DNA from: Phycisphaerales bacterium
Lineage (GTDB): Bacteria > Planctomycetota > Phycisphaerae > Sedimentisphaerales > Anaerohalosphaeraceae
DNA: 14,693 bases
Assembly (NCBI GenBank): GCA_011055475.1
Contig: DSDH01000207.1
Coordinates: 1-14,693, forward strand
Direction: 5' to 3'
In this document: piece after piece, positions 7,594 through 14,046 of the stretch
Layout: each line of letters opens with the position of its first letter
Position numbering within the stretch: position 1 is the stretch's first letter
Notes under the pieces: generated by a model
Database searches by the model: none
Seen by the model: the letters and a program-made list of their open reading frames with translations, nothing else
Told to the model about the DNA's origin: nothing
Made by a program: the position numbers and the translations under genes

Positions 7594-9216
7594 ATGCAAT
7601 GCGGCAGGACCATATCTGGAAAGGTCTTCGTGGGGTGTCTTGTTCTATCGACCCTGGCGACCCTGTGCCGGGCCTCGTTCCTGGCGGATCTGGCCCGGCC
7701 ACAATCGGGCCGAAGCATGCGGGAAAGCTCCACGCATCGGCTCGGGCCCGATGGCCAGTTCGATCCGCAGGGCAAACCCGACCCGGACAGCAACGCGGAC
7801 AACAAGAATGTGCCTCCGGGCGAAACGCGGGTGCTCATGGACCGGTCCGGCCCCGGCGTGATTACGCACATCTGGCTGACCTTCCTGGCCCCCGAGCCGC
7901 ACCCTTGGGCCAAGGAGGGCTCGGCGAATCACCAGGAGATGCTGCTGCGCATCTACTGGGACAAGAGCGAGCGGCCCGCCGTCGAGGCGCCGGTGGGTGA
8001 TTTCTTCGCCTGCGGATTCGGCCGCCGCGCGGAGGTCATCAGTCTGCCCGTGGTGGTCGAGGACGCCGACTCGTACAACTGCTTCTGGCACATGCCGTTT
8101 CGCAAGCACGCCCGGGTCGAGATCGTCAACCAGTCCGACAAGCCCATCAGCCTGCTGTACTTCAACATCGACTGGATCGCCCTGGATTCGCTGCCGAAGG
8201 ATACGCCCTATTTCCACGCGCAGTACCGCCAGGAATACCCCGTGGAGTCGGGCCGCGACTACACGATCCTTGATACCGCCGGCAAGGGGCATTTTGTCGG
8301 CATGGTCCTCAGCGTGCGGACGCGGAGCCCCTCCTGGTTCGGCGAGGGCGATGAGAAGATCTACATCGACGGCGAAAAGGATGCGTCGATCTGGGGCACG
8401 GGCACCGAGGACTACTTCCTCTGCGCCTGGGGGCTCAAGACGACCGGCACGCCGTACTTCGGCGTGAGCATCTTCGACCAGTGGGGCATCGTCGGCGGGC
8501 ATACCTGCGCGTATCGGTGGCATGTCAATGATCCGATCGTGTTCAACACGCACCTCCGCGTCGCGATCGAGCACTACGGTTGGATCTCGCCGGATGAGAA
8601 CCCGGACTACAAGAGCCACAGTTGGAACGAGCGGCAGGATGACTACAGTTCGGTCGCCTTCTGGCACCAGACCGGGCCGTCCACGTTCCAGGCCCGCGCG
8701 CCGCACGCCCGCCGGCGGGCGCTGCCCAACCTGGATCGGATCATCTGCGCGAAGGATGTCACCGAGGCCAAACACCACGGCGCCGGCGAGGCCGTGACCC
8801 AGAAGCTCGGTCAATACGAACAGCCTCAGCTCTTGTACAAGCCCTCGGATGACAAGGACGCCTGGGTGGAGATCCCGTTCGAGATCACGAAGAAGGAGCC
8901 TCGGCGGCTGCTCGTCGTGGCGACGACGAGCTATGACTTCGGCACGTACCAGGCGTCTCTGAACGGGGTCAAGCTGGGCGGGCCGGTGGACCTGTACAGC
9001 GAGGAGGTCGGCTCGCGCGAGGTGCACCTGCTGGACTTCTGGCCGGAGCCGGGCCGGTACACGCTGCGGCTGGAATGCGTGGGCAAGAACGCCCTGTCAC
9101 GCGGCTACTACCTGGGCGTGGAGTCGGTCCGGCTGCGCGAGCGACGCCCCCGCGTGGTGGAGTACGGACACGATAAGGACAAGGACTGGCGCAAGAACCC
9201 GACCCTGTATCGTTAA
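7594..9216 (+). CDS. Secreted DUF2961 / GH172 family glycosidase
   Basis: 540 aa from an ATG with a strong AGGAGG (7580-7585) 8 nt upstream. TACAAT at 7529-7534 could be a -10 element but has no good -35. The N-terminus (GKVFVGCLVLSTLATLCRA) is a Sec signal peptide. DUF2961 is glycoside hydrolase family 172, whose characterised members cleave or rearrange alpha-fructofuranosides and D-arabinofuranan. Family features seen are SGPGVITHIWLTF near 85-97, APVGDFFACGFG near 130-141, GEGDEKIYIDGE (250-261) and GTGTEDYF (268-275). Catalysis uses two Glu; E251 and E272, 21 residues apart, are the best candidates, with E254 and E261 nearby. Residues after about 390 probably form the accessory beta-sandwich (WVEIPFEIT, VVATTSYDFGTYQASLNG, GRYTLRLECVG). 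It closes the + strand block and is the clearest evidence that the block handles furanose-containing glycans outside the cytoplasm. The substrate is not predictable here. Confidence 0.92.
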   Translation: MQCGRTISGKVFVGCLVLSTLATLCRASFLADLARPQSGRSMRESSTHRLGPDGQFDPQGKPDPDSNADNKNVPPGETRVLMDRSGPGVITHIWLTFLAPEPHPWAKEGSANHQEMLLRIYWDKSERPAVEAPVGDFFACGFGRRAEVISLPVVVEDADSYNCFWHMPFRKHARVEIVNQSDKPISLLYFNIDWIALDSLPKDTPYFHAQYRQEYPVESGRDYTILDTAGKGHFVGMVLSVRTRSPSWFGEGDEKIYIDGEKDASIWGTGTEDYFLCAWGLKTTGTPYFGVSIFDQWGIVGGHTCAYRWHVNDPIVFNTHLRVAIEHYGWISPDENPDYKSHSWNERQDDYSSVAFWHQTGPSTFQARAPHARRRALPNLDRIICAKDVTEAKHHGAGEAVTQKLGQYEQPQLLYKPSDDKDAWVEIPFEITKKEPRRLLVVATTSYDFGTYQASLNGVKLGGPVDLYSEEVGSREVHLLDFWPEPGRYTLRLECVGKNALSRGYYLGVESVRLRERRPRVVEYGHDKDKDWRKNPTLYR

Positions 9217-9254
9217 GGGAGAACATCCATCCGGCTGAGGGTGGACGGGTCAAC

Positions 9255-9293
9255 CAATCGCTGAAAGCCCTGCCTTCGGAAGCGTTGTTTTTT
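9255..9293 (+). terminator. Candidate terminator after the GH172 gene
   Basis: CAATCGCT (9255-9262) pairs with AGCGTTG (9281-9287), leaving one bulged T and an 18-nt loop, directly followed by six T (9288-9293). It lies between convergent genes, 39 nt after the GH172 stop. The stem is short, so strength is uncertain. Confidence 0.45.
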
Positions 9294-9312
9294 GAGGCTC
9301 TGTACAGGCGCG

Positions 9313-10305
9313 TCAGTCAATCGTTCGTACTGACAACCCCGCCCGACAGATGCCTGTGTGCGCAGTCTTCTTGCCGTAGCCATACACCCGGCCGCTGCCA
9401 TCGTGCCAGACCGTCCGGACGTTCTCAAAGCCCGCCTCCTCCATCATACGACGCAAGGCGGCCGGAGACGGGAGGAACCAGTTCCAGCCGCTGCGATTCA
9501 ACTGTTCCTGCGTCCCATAGCCGTAGATCCGGCTGCCTTCAAACCGGCACAGGGGTTCCGGATGGTTGATGCCCGCGGATTCGAGGAGGATGATCCCACC
9601 CACGGTGAGGCTGTTGAACAGGATGCGCAACGCCAGGACGGGATCGGACAGATGGTAAATGACGCCGGGGCAATGCACGATGTCGAACCGGTGGCGGAAC
9701 TGGGCCGTGTTGCACTCGTAGAGCGACGTGGCCCGGACGGACACACGCTCCTCCAGGCCAAAGGCGCGGCATAGAAACGCCGTCATGTCGGCGTACTTCT
9801 TTACTTCTTCGATGGCCAGTACGTGGCTCTGCAAACCGGCCAAAAGGAGCGTGGTTCCGCCGGTCCAGCAACCGACATCCAGGACGGTCTTGTCCTCGAA
9901 GTCCTTCAAGTCGATGGCGAAGAGCGCCATGAAGTTGGCCAGCACCTCGATATGCCGGTCGCCCATACGGCCCTGAAGTCTGAAATCGCCGAAGTCATGA
10001 TGGTGTCCCCAATGGAACTTCACACTCAGGTCACGCTGCCAGGGCAATTCATCATCGGCATACCCCTCGGTCTGGCTGTCGATCCTGTCCAGTTGTGACA
10101 GGAGGTGCTGGCGGAACGCGTCCTTGTCCATGGAGTGAAGGCGGTCTGTCCGGTACACAGCAAATCGGGATCGCAGCGCCTCAGAGAGGGCGCGGACTCG
10201 TTGTTCATCAACGAGACGGGGCTGGAGAACCGGCCACCGGGCCCGGACACCCTGCAGTAATTGCTGCGGTGAACGGGTGTAGAGCTTTCGCAAGACGCCC
10301 TTCAT
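9313..10305 (-). CDS. Class I SAM-dependent methyltransferase, CmoB-like
   Basis: 330 aa; GGAG (complement of 10312-10315) lies 6 nt before the ATG. A helical N-terminal part (1-90) precedes a Rossmann methyltransferase domain: motif I VLDVGCWTGG (141-150), acidic end of strand 2 near AIEEV (164-168), motif IV region DIVHCPGVIYHLSDP (208-222) and ILLES (238-242). The segments GVIYHLSDP and WNWFLPSPAALRRMMEEAGF (274-293) resemble CmoB, which transfers a carboxymethyl group from carboxy-SAM to U34 of tRNA. However, the CmoB WRSDWKW region is replaced here by KFHWGHHHDFGDF, and no cmoA is nearby, so an ordinary SAM-dependent activity on another substrate is at least as likely. It runs opposite to both neighbouring blocks and has no obvious operon partner. 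Confidence 0.85.
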   Translation of the reverse strand: MKGVLRKLYTRSPQQLLQGVRARWPVLQPRLVDEQRVRALSEALRSRFAVYRTDRLHSMDKDAFRQHLLSQLDRIDSQTEGYADDELPWQRDLSVKFHWGHHHDFGDFRLQGRMGDRHIEVLANFMALFAIDLKDFEDKTVLDVGCWTGGTTLLLAGLQSHVLAIEEVKKYADMTAFLCRAFGLEERVSVRATSLYECNTAQFRHRFDIVHCPGVIYHLSDPVLALRILFNSLTVGGIILLESAGINHPEPLCRFEGSRIYGYGTQEQLNRSGWNWFLPSPAALRRMMEEAGFENVRTVWHDGSGRVYGYGKKTAHTGICRAGLSVRTID

Positions 10306-10618
10306 AGGAATCTCCAGGTCTTATATCGTCCAGTGAAACACGGACTTGGCGGTTCTCATGCTAGTGTTGTCCTGGGTTGCGAGCAAGCTGAATCTTGTTC
10401 CCCTCATGCCGATCGCGTCGTTTCGCTCCTCGTTGACGGATGGAAAAGCATTTGACAAAGTTCCTGCGAATCCGTACACAGAGGGCCGTGACGTATGTGA
10501 CAATCTGAAGACGGATGTGGCCGGCCGGGGCGCGGGCGCCTGTACATTCGTTCGCGGGTCCGTTGCAGGAATCCGTGTCACCGTCGCGTGCCTTACTGGA
10601 ACAGCCGTGTAGAGCGTT
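10306..10618. other. Intergenic region between divergent methyltransferase and gatB genes
   Basis: It is less G+C-rich than the flanks at its left end. It holds a promoter-like site for gatB (10452-10480), the 8-bp palindrome GGCCGGCC at 10519-10526 and a TATAAG box on the - strand (10320-10325) too close to the methyltransferase start to be a convincing -10. An open frame 10346-10612 starting with TTG has no ribosome binding site and was not accepted. Confidence 0.6.
10452..10480 (+). promoter_or_regulatory. gatB: Candidate promoter for gatB
   Basis: A perfect TTGACA (10452-10457), a 17-nt spacer and a weak TACACA (10475-10480) precede gatB. A start near 10487 would give a leader of about 130 nt, G+C-rich in its middle. 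Confidence 0.4.
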
Positions 10619-12079
10619 ATGGGTGAGTGCATTGTCAAGGTGGTGGTCGGGCTGGAGATCCATGTTCACTTGGCCACGCGGACGAAGATGTTTTGCGGGT
10701 GCGAGCTGGCCTATGGCGGATCGGCCAACACGCGCACGTGCCCGGTGTGCATCGGGATGCCGGGTGTGCTGCCGGTGATGAATCGCCAGGCGTATGAGTA
10801 CGCCGTGCTGACGGCCCTGGCGCTGAACTGCGAGATCGCCCGCTTCACCAAGTGGGACCGCAAGAGCTACTACTATCCGGATCTGCCGAAGAACTACCAG
10901 ATCAGCCAGTACGACCTGCCGCTGAGCCGCAATGGGTTTATTGAGATTCCGTTGGAGGGTGGGCGAACCAAGACCGTGCGGATCGTCCGGGCCCATCTGG
11001 AGGAGGACGCGGGCAAGAACGTCCACACGCTGGGGCCGTTCTCGGCCGTCGACCTGAACCGGGCCGGGGCGCCGCTGCTGGAGATCGTCACCGAGCCGGA
11101 CATGAACAGCCCGCAGGAGGTGCGCATCCTGGCCCAGGAACTGCAACGCATCGTGCGATACCTCGGCGTCTCCGAGGGGGACATGCAGAAGGGCCACATG
11201 CGCTTCGAGCCCAACGTCAACCTGCACATCACGCGGGAGGGGCAGGTCTTCAAGACGCCCATCAGCGAGGTCAAGAACCTCAATAGCTTCCGCGCCATCG
11301 AGCGGGCCGTGGCCTACGAGGTCGAGCGGCAACGCGACGAGTTCATCGAGACGGGCGTCACGATGCAGACGGGCAACAAGCGGACGTTCGGCTGGGACGA
11401 CGCCAACCAGCGCACCGTGCTGCAACGCGAGAAGGAGGAGGCCCACGATTATCGTTACTTCCCCGACCCGGATCTGGTGCCGGTCGAATTGGACGATGCC
11501 TGGCTGGAGCGGATTCGCGCGGGGCTGTGCGAGCTGCCCCTGGCCATGCAGAAGCGGTTCGTGTCGGACTATGGGCTCAGCGACTACGACGCGGCGGTCC
11601 TGACGGGTGACCGGGATACGGCCGAGCTGTTTGACGCGGCCGTTCGCGCCGGGGCCGAGGCCAAGCGGGTCTGCAATCTACTGACCCAGACGGGGCTGAA
11701 GCTGGCCAACGAAAGGGGCACTACCGTGCGGGTGCTGGGGATTGACGCAGGGCGTCTGGTTGAGCTGACGACGCTGGTCGAAGACGGACAGGTCAGCGCC
11801 ACCGCGGCGACGACGATCTTTGAGGCCATGACGACCTGCGACGAGTCACCGGGAGGCATCGCCCGACGCCTGAATCTGATGCAGACCAGCGATGCCGGCG
11901 AGATTGAATCCCTGGTCGATGAAGTCATCACGGCTCATCCCAAGGCCGTCGAGGACGTTCGCTCCGGGGGCAAGAAGAGCCAGAAGGCCCGTGGTTTTCT
12001 ACTGGGTCAGGTGATGCAGAAGTCCGGCGGTCAGGCCAATCCGCGAGTGGTGGCCGAGATCCTCGACCGCAAGCTGTAG
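10619..12079 (+). CDS. gatB: Aspartyl/glutamyl-tRNA(Asn/Gln) amidotransferase subunit B
   Basis: 486 aa, full length for GatB. This subunit binds misacylated Glu-tRNA(Gln) or Asp-tRNA(Asn), activates it with ATP and receives ammonia from GatA so that the tRNA carries Gln or Asn. Hallmarks are VGLEIHVHL (10-18), the zinc site with C26, C28, C41 and C44 (FCGC ... TCPVC), and DLPKNYQISQYDLPL, VRIVRAHLEEDAGK, DLNRAGAPLLEIVTEPD, MRFEPNVN, TPISEVKNLNSFRAIERA and HDYRYFPDPDLVPV. The last part (about 335-486) is the helical YqeY-like tRNA-binding tail, with GKKSQKARGFLLGQVM near the end. The ATG at 10619 has only a weak upstream GAG, but it places the first strand at the usual distance. gatA and gatC are not adjacent, so the complex is encoded at dispersed loci. 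Confidence 0.98.
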   Translation: MGECIVKVVVGLEIHVHLATRTKMFCGCELAYGGSANTRTCPVCIGMPGVLPVMNRQAYEYAVLTALALNCEIARFTKWDRKSYYYPDLPKNYQISQYDLPLSRNGFIEIPLEGGRTKTVRIVRAHLEEDAGKNVHTLGPFSAVDLNRAGAPLLEIVTEPDMNSPQEVRILAQELQRIVRYLGVSEGDMQKGHMRFEPNVNLHITREGQVFKTPISEVKNLNSFRAIERAVAYEVERQRDEFIETGVTMQTGNKRTFGWDDANQRTVLQREKEEAHDYRYFPDPDLVPVELDDAWLERIRAGLCELPLAMQKRFVSDYGLSDYDAAVLTGDRDTAELFDAAVRAGAEAKRVCNLLTQTGLKLANERGTTVRVLGIDAGRLVELTTLVEDGQVSATAATTIFEAMTTCDESPGGIARRLNLMQTSDAGEIESLVDEVITAHPKAVEDVRSGGKKSQKARGFLLGQVMQKSGGQANPRVVAEILDRKL

Positions 12080-12169
12080 ACTCCGTTCCATAACCCGATT
12101 TCGTACGGATCAGAAGCCTGTATCGGTGTAGAGATTCCAACGCGTCGGCCGTTGAAGAGGGGGGTGCCT

Positions 12170-12190
12170 GAAAAGGGGACGGTTATTCCC
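12170..12190 (+). repeat. Left copy of the GGGGAC-GTT motif bracketing the HicBA-like pair
   Basis: The copy reads GAAAAGGGGACGGTTATTCC on the + strand. Its partner at 12961-12981 reads GAAACAGGGGACCGTTGTC on the - strand. They align at nearly every position with one gap, so the two form an imperfect inverted repeat about 810 bp across. Similar GGGGAC-GT motifs occur as REP-like repeats near IS200/RAYT-type transposases in other genomes; no transposase is seen here. Confidence 0.5.
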
Positions 12191-12305
12191 TGCGCAGGCA
12201 TCATGGCGAAAGACCTCTCTGTGAGCCTCGCTCAACTCACCCGGACGGCGGGCCCCAGCGGAACCGCGTGCCTGTCGGGCCGTCGGACGCCGGGGTTTTC
12301 AAGCA

Positions 12306-12548
12306 TCAGTCATCCAGTATCTGATCGCGGGTGATACCAAAGGTTCGCTGAAGCTTGCTCAGGTAAGCATCCAGGACTTGGGCTCCCGGGCTGCTGCAGG
12401 ACGTGTGCCCAATCCGCACCGGACGGCAGGGGCCCTCGGAATTACCAGGGGACAGGATGATGACCTCGCCGCCCTTGGCTTTGATGCGATACCCGTGCCG
12501 TTGCAGGTAGCGTTCGAGCTGTTTCCATTTGACGGCACGACGGCTCAT
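12306..12548 (-). CDS. HicA-like small protein lacking the catalytic His
   Basis: 80 aa from the ATG at 12548, 8 nt after the HicB-like gene; a longer frame (from 12662) would overlap that gene fully. HicA toxins are small dsRBD-fold mRNA interferases with the core pattern nGF...GSHhxf...vPxH...lkpgtlrsIlkqagi. The fold pattern is kept: WKQLERYLQRHGYRIKAK, then VIILSP, then PVRIGH, then GAQVLDAYLSKLQRTFGITRDQI. But the GSH position reads G26-G27-E28, so the catalytic His is replaced by Glu. H18 and H48 remain but are not at the active-site position. It could be an inactive toxin remnant, a diverged toxin using other residues, or an RNA-binding protein that lost cleavage. Antitoxin-first order is less common than hicA-hicB. 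No strong ribosome binding site is seen; coupling to the upstream gene is likely. Confidence 0.7.
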   Translation of the reverse strand: MSRRAVKWKQLERYLQRHGYRIKAKGGEVIILSPGNSEGPCRPVRIGHTSCSSPGAQVLDAYLSKLQRTFGITRDQILDD

Positions 12549-12556
12549 GGTGTTTC

Positions 12557-12940
12557 TCAGGTGAACGCCAAGTCGCTCTTGAGCCGCCGATGGTGTTGCT
12601 GGGCAGACGTATCGACCTGTACGGTCAACTGAGCGGGCCAGTCGCCGTGAACCTGCTTGCACGCGATTTCGTAGACCTCCGCGGGCAACGGCAAAGCCGT
12701 CTCGGCCATGCGGCGAATCTCGGTCGGGGCAGGGGACTTGACTTGTACGGTAGGGTCCTCGGCGGCCAGGTCCAAGATGGCCTTGACGCCGCGCATAAGG
12801 TCAACCAAGGCATCGAGGACACTGTCGCCGTCGCCGATCTGATCCGTGTCCAGACTGTGGGCGATCCAACGACGGGCCTCGTGGTCGTAATAGATGACAC
12901 ATTGGTCACGGAAGTGCCGTTTTGCTGGTCTGGTACCCAT
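12557..12940 (-). CDS. HicB-like antitoxin
   Basis: 127 aa from the ATG at 12940, preceded by AGAGGA 4 nt upstream; a TTG start at 12967 would add nine residues and is less likely. The N-terminal half follows the HicB partial RNase H fold: CVIYYDHEARRWIAHSLDTDQIGDGDS with helices in LDALVDLMRGVKAILDLA, as in HicB proteins that bind and cover HicA. The C-terminal half (PTEIRRMAETALPLPAEVYEIACKQ and after) has no clear helix-turn-helix or ribbon-helix-helix motif, so DNA binding and autoregulation cannot be claimed. It is followed 8 nt later by the HicA-like gene. Family assignment is moderately sure; partnership with the next gene is inferred from spacing and order. Confidence 0.7.
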   Translation of the reverse strand: MGTRPAKRHFRDQCVIYYDHEARRWIAHSLDTDQIGDGDSVLDALVDLMRGVKAILDLAAEDPTVQVKSPAPTEIRRMAETALPLPAEVYEIACKQVHGDWPAQLTVQVDTSAQQHHRRLKSDLAFT

Positions 12941-12960
12941 CTCGTCCTCTGTCGATGCGA

Positions 12961-12981
12961 TAGACAACGGTCCCCTGTTTC
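12961..12981 (-). repeat. Right copy of the GGGGAC-GTT motif bracketing the HicBA-like pair
   Basis: On the - strand it reads GAAACAGGGGACCGTTGTC and points inward, opposite to the copy at 12170-12190. It lies between the putative hicBA promoter (13022-13050) and the HicB start, so it would be transcribed as part of the leader. AGGGG sequences are also found just outside both copies. Confidence 0.5.
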
Positions 12982-13246
12982 CTTTCCCCTCGGACTGGCC
13001 GGAGCCCGTTAGCCCACATACAGTCTACCTACTCCGTTCGGCTGAATCAAGGGCCGCGCTTGACAAAAGTGCCCACCACTCCCATCTGTCCGATGACGGA
13101 GTGCACAGGCCTGGGGGCGCGTCGCATTTCAGATTGAACGCTGGAGGGGTCAGCAAGCCCGGGCTGGGCAGCGACCTCAGGTATGCGCTGACGTGGCCGA
13201 TTCGCCACCGGACGGATGGTTCGATGTTGGACGGGCAGCGCATAGA
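12982..13246. other. Non-coding region between HicBA-like and PEP-CTERM genes
   Basis: Open frames here on both strands (for example 13025-13264 -, 13047-13271 -, 12894-13412 +) have no ribosome binding site and no recognisable protein pattern. It holds the promoter-like site for the HicB-like gene and the 10-bp palindrome AGCCCGGGCT near 13161. I see nothing else I can name. Confidence 0.5.
13022..13050 (-). promoter_or_regulatory. Candidate promoter for the HicBA-like pair
   Basis: Read on the - strand, TTGATT (13045-13050), a 17-nt spacer and TAGACT (13022-13027) give 4/6 and 4/6 consensus matches. Transcription would start near 13015, giving a leader of about 75 nt that includes the right GGGGAC-GTT motif. 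Confidence 0.35.
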
Positions 13247-13279
13247 AACAGGCCCCGCGGTCAAGCCGCAAGGCCTGTT
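13247..13279 (-). terminator. Terminator hairpin after the PEP-CTERM gene
   Basis: Exact inverted repeats AACAGGCC (13247-13254) and GGCCTGTT (13272-13279) enclose a second stem GCGG/CCGC (13257-13260 with 13266-13269) and a 5-nt loop. On the - strand the stem is followed by a short T-rich run (TTTCTAT when the end of the stem is included). It lies about 50 nt after the stop at 13328 and fits an intrinsic terminator with a modest U-tract. Confidence 0.55.
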
Positions 13280-13307
13280 GAATGCGTATCCATCCGTTGG
13301 ATCAATA

Positions 13308-13319
13308 CACGCTAGCGTG
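13308..13319. repeat. Perfect 12-bp palindrome
   Basis: CACGCTAGCGTG is fully self-complementary and lies 8 nt after the PEP-CTERM stop codon. It could be a dimeric protein binding site or the first of several 3' hairpins; next to it is a 5-bp inverted repeat ATCCA/TGGAT (13289-13303). Confidence 0.5.
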
Positions 13320-13327
13320 CACTGGTC

Positions 13328-13975
13328 TTACCGGCGGCGTCGAATCAGCGCCAGACCGCCCAGACCCAGCAGGAGCATCGAGGCCGGCTCGGGAATCGCA
13401 CCGATGCTGTAGAAGTTCTTGCCCGAATCCTGCGAGCCAAACGTGTACACGCCGGCCGGCAACATCGCCGCATAGACGCTCATCTGCCGGTCCACACTTC
13501 CATCCGCCTTCTCACGGATGAACAGATCCAGCCCCGTGTCCTGGAACGTGCCGGGTGCGGCAAAAGCCGCCACAACGGCATCCACGGCGTCCTGCTGCGT
13601 CGCGAACGCGCCATCGCTGTTCCACTCGGCCGGGATGCGGTCGTCGATCGTGATCGCCACCATCGCCGCCACGTTCAGCGTGACAGTATACGTCACGTCC
13701 GTCTCGCCGCCGTTCTTGTCCGTGTTGAACGTCAGGACGTACTCGGCCCCAGCCAGTTGAGCCGGCGTGTTGACCCAGGGGTACTCGCGATCCATGAACA
13801 CGTACTGTCCATCGGCAAGGGTACCGACGATGGGGTCCGTGTTACCGTCGAACACGCCGATCCAAGCTCGGTCACCCGACTGACCGTTGCTTCGGTCGAC
13901 GGCCCCGATGAGGACGCCAGCCGAGGCAATCCCGCTGACAGCCAGGACCAGTGCCAAAACCAATACTTTCTTCAT
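13328..13975 (-). CDS. PEP-CTERM surface protein
   Basis: 215 aa from the ATG at 13975, which has GGAGGAG (complement of 13982-13988) 6 nt upstream and opens a clear Sec signal peptide (MKKVLVLALVLAVSGIASA). A longer frame reaches 14242, but its extra residues are Arg/Gly-rich and cover the structured leader. The mature part is acidic and beta-rich, with no Cys and no family I recognise. The C-terminus is a textbook PEP-CTERM sorting signal: IPEPAS (194-199), hydrophobic LLLGLGGLALI, and RRRR at the end. Exosortase recognises this signal, removes it and passes the protein to the cell surface or exopolysaccharide matrix; no exosortase gene lies in the window. It is a single-gene unit with its own promoter, a long leader and a terminator, so it is probably regulated on its own. 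Confidence 0.93.
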   Translation of the reverse strand: MKKVLVLALVLAVSGIASAGVLIGAVDRSNGQSGDRAWIGVFDGNTDPIVGTLADGQYVFMDREYPWVNTPAQLAGAEYVLTFNTDKNGGETDVTYTVTLNVAAMVAITIDDRIPAEWNSDGAFATQQDAVDAVVAAFAAPGTFQDTGLDLFIREKADGSVDRQMSVYAAMLPAGVYTFGSQDSGKNFYSIGAIPEPASMLLLGLGGLALIRRRR

Positions 13976-13976
13976 G

Positions 13977-13994
13977 CTGTTCTCCTCCGAACAG
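13977..13994 (-). promoter_or_regulatory. Hairpin presenting the ribosome binding site in its loop
   Basis: CTGTTC and GAACAG are exact 6-bp inverted repeats and the 6-nt loop is GGAGGA, the Shine-Dalgarno core. The stem ends 1 nt before the start codon. A loop-exposed site would be open to ribosomes or to a loop-binding repressor, and the flanking stem would limit initiation if stabilised. Confidence 0.6.
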
Positions 13995-14003
13995 GGTTTG
14001 CTT

Positions 14004-14046
14004 GCCCGTTTCCGTGCGTCTGCCTGCCGGTGACGGGCCTCACCGG
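14004..14046 (-). promoter_or_regulatory. Possible H-type pseudoknot in the leader
   Basis: The hairpin CCGGTGA/TCACCGG has loop GGCCCG (14034-14039). The loop bases GCCCG are exactly complementary to CGGGC on the - strand at 14004-14008, 18 nt downstream, so loop and downstream sequence could pair and form a compact pseudoknot just before the ribosome-binding hairpin. Confidence 0.35.

Noticed and set aside
7645..9027. 460-aa open frame on the - strand across the GH172 gene
   Set aside because: Antisense shadow of a clear DUF2961/GH172 gene; no ribosome binding site or recognisable motif.
10346..10612. 88-aa open frame just before gatB with a hydrophobic N-terminus
   Set aside because: It starts with TTG, has no Shine-Dalgarno, and its translation shows no recognisable pattern. 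Ending 6 nt before gatB is noted, but this alone is weak.
10361..11446. 361-aa open frame on the - strand across the start of gatB
   Set aside because: gatB is certain on the + strand; the reverse translation has no family features.
12152..12334. 60-aa open frame between gatB and the HicA-like gene
   Set aside because: It covers the GGGGAC-GTT repeat and a G+C-rich spacer; no ribosome binding site and no protein-like pattern.
12894..13412. 172-aa open frame on the + strand across the HicB start and the PEP-CTERM 3' end
   Set aside because: It is antisense to two supported genes and to a terminator hairpin; no ribosome binding site.
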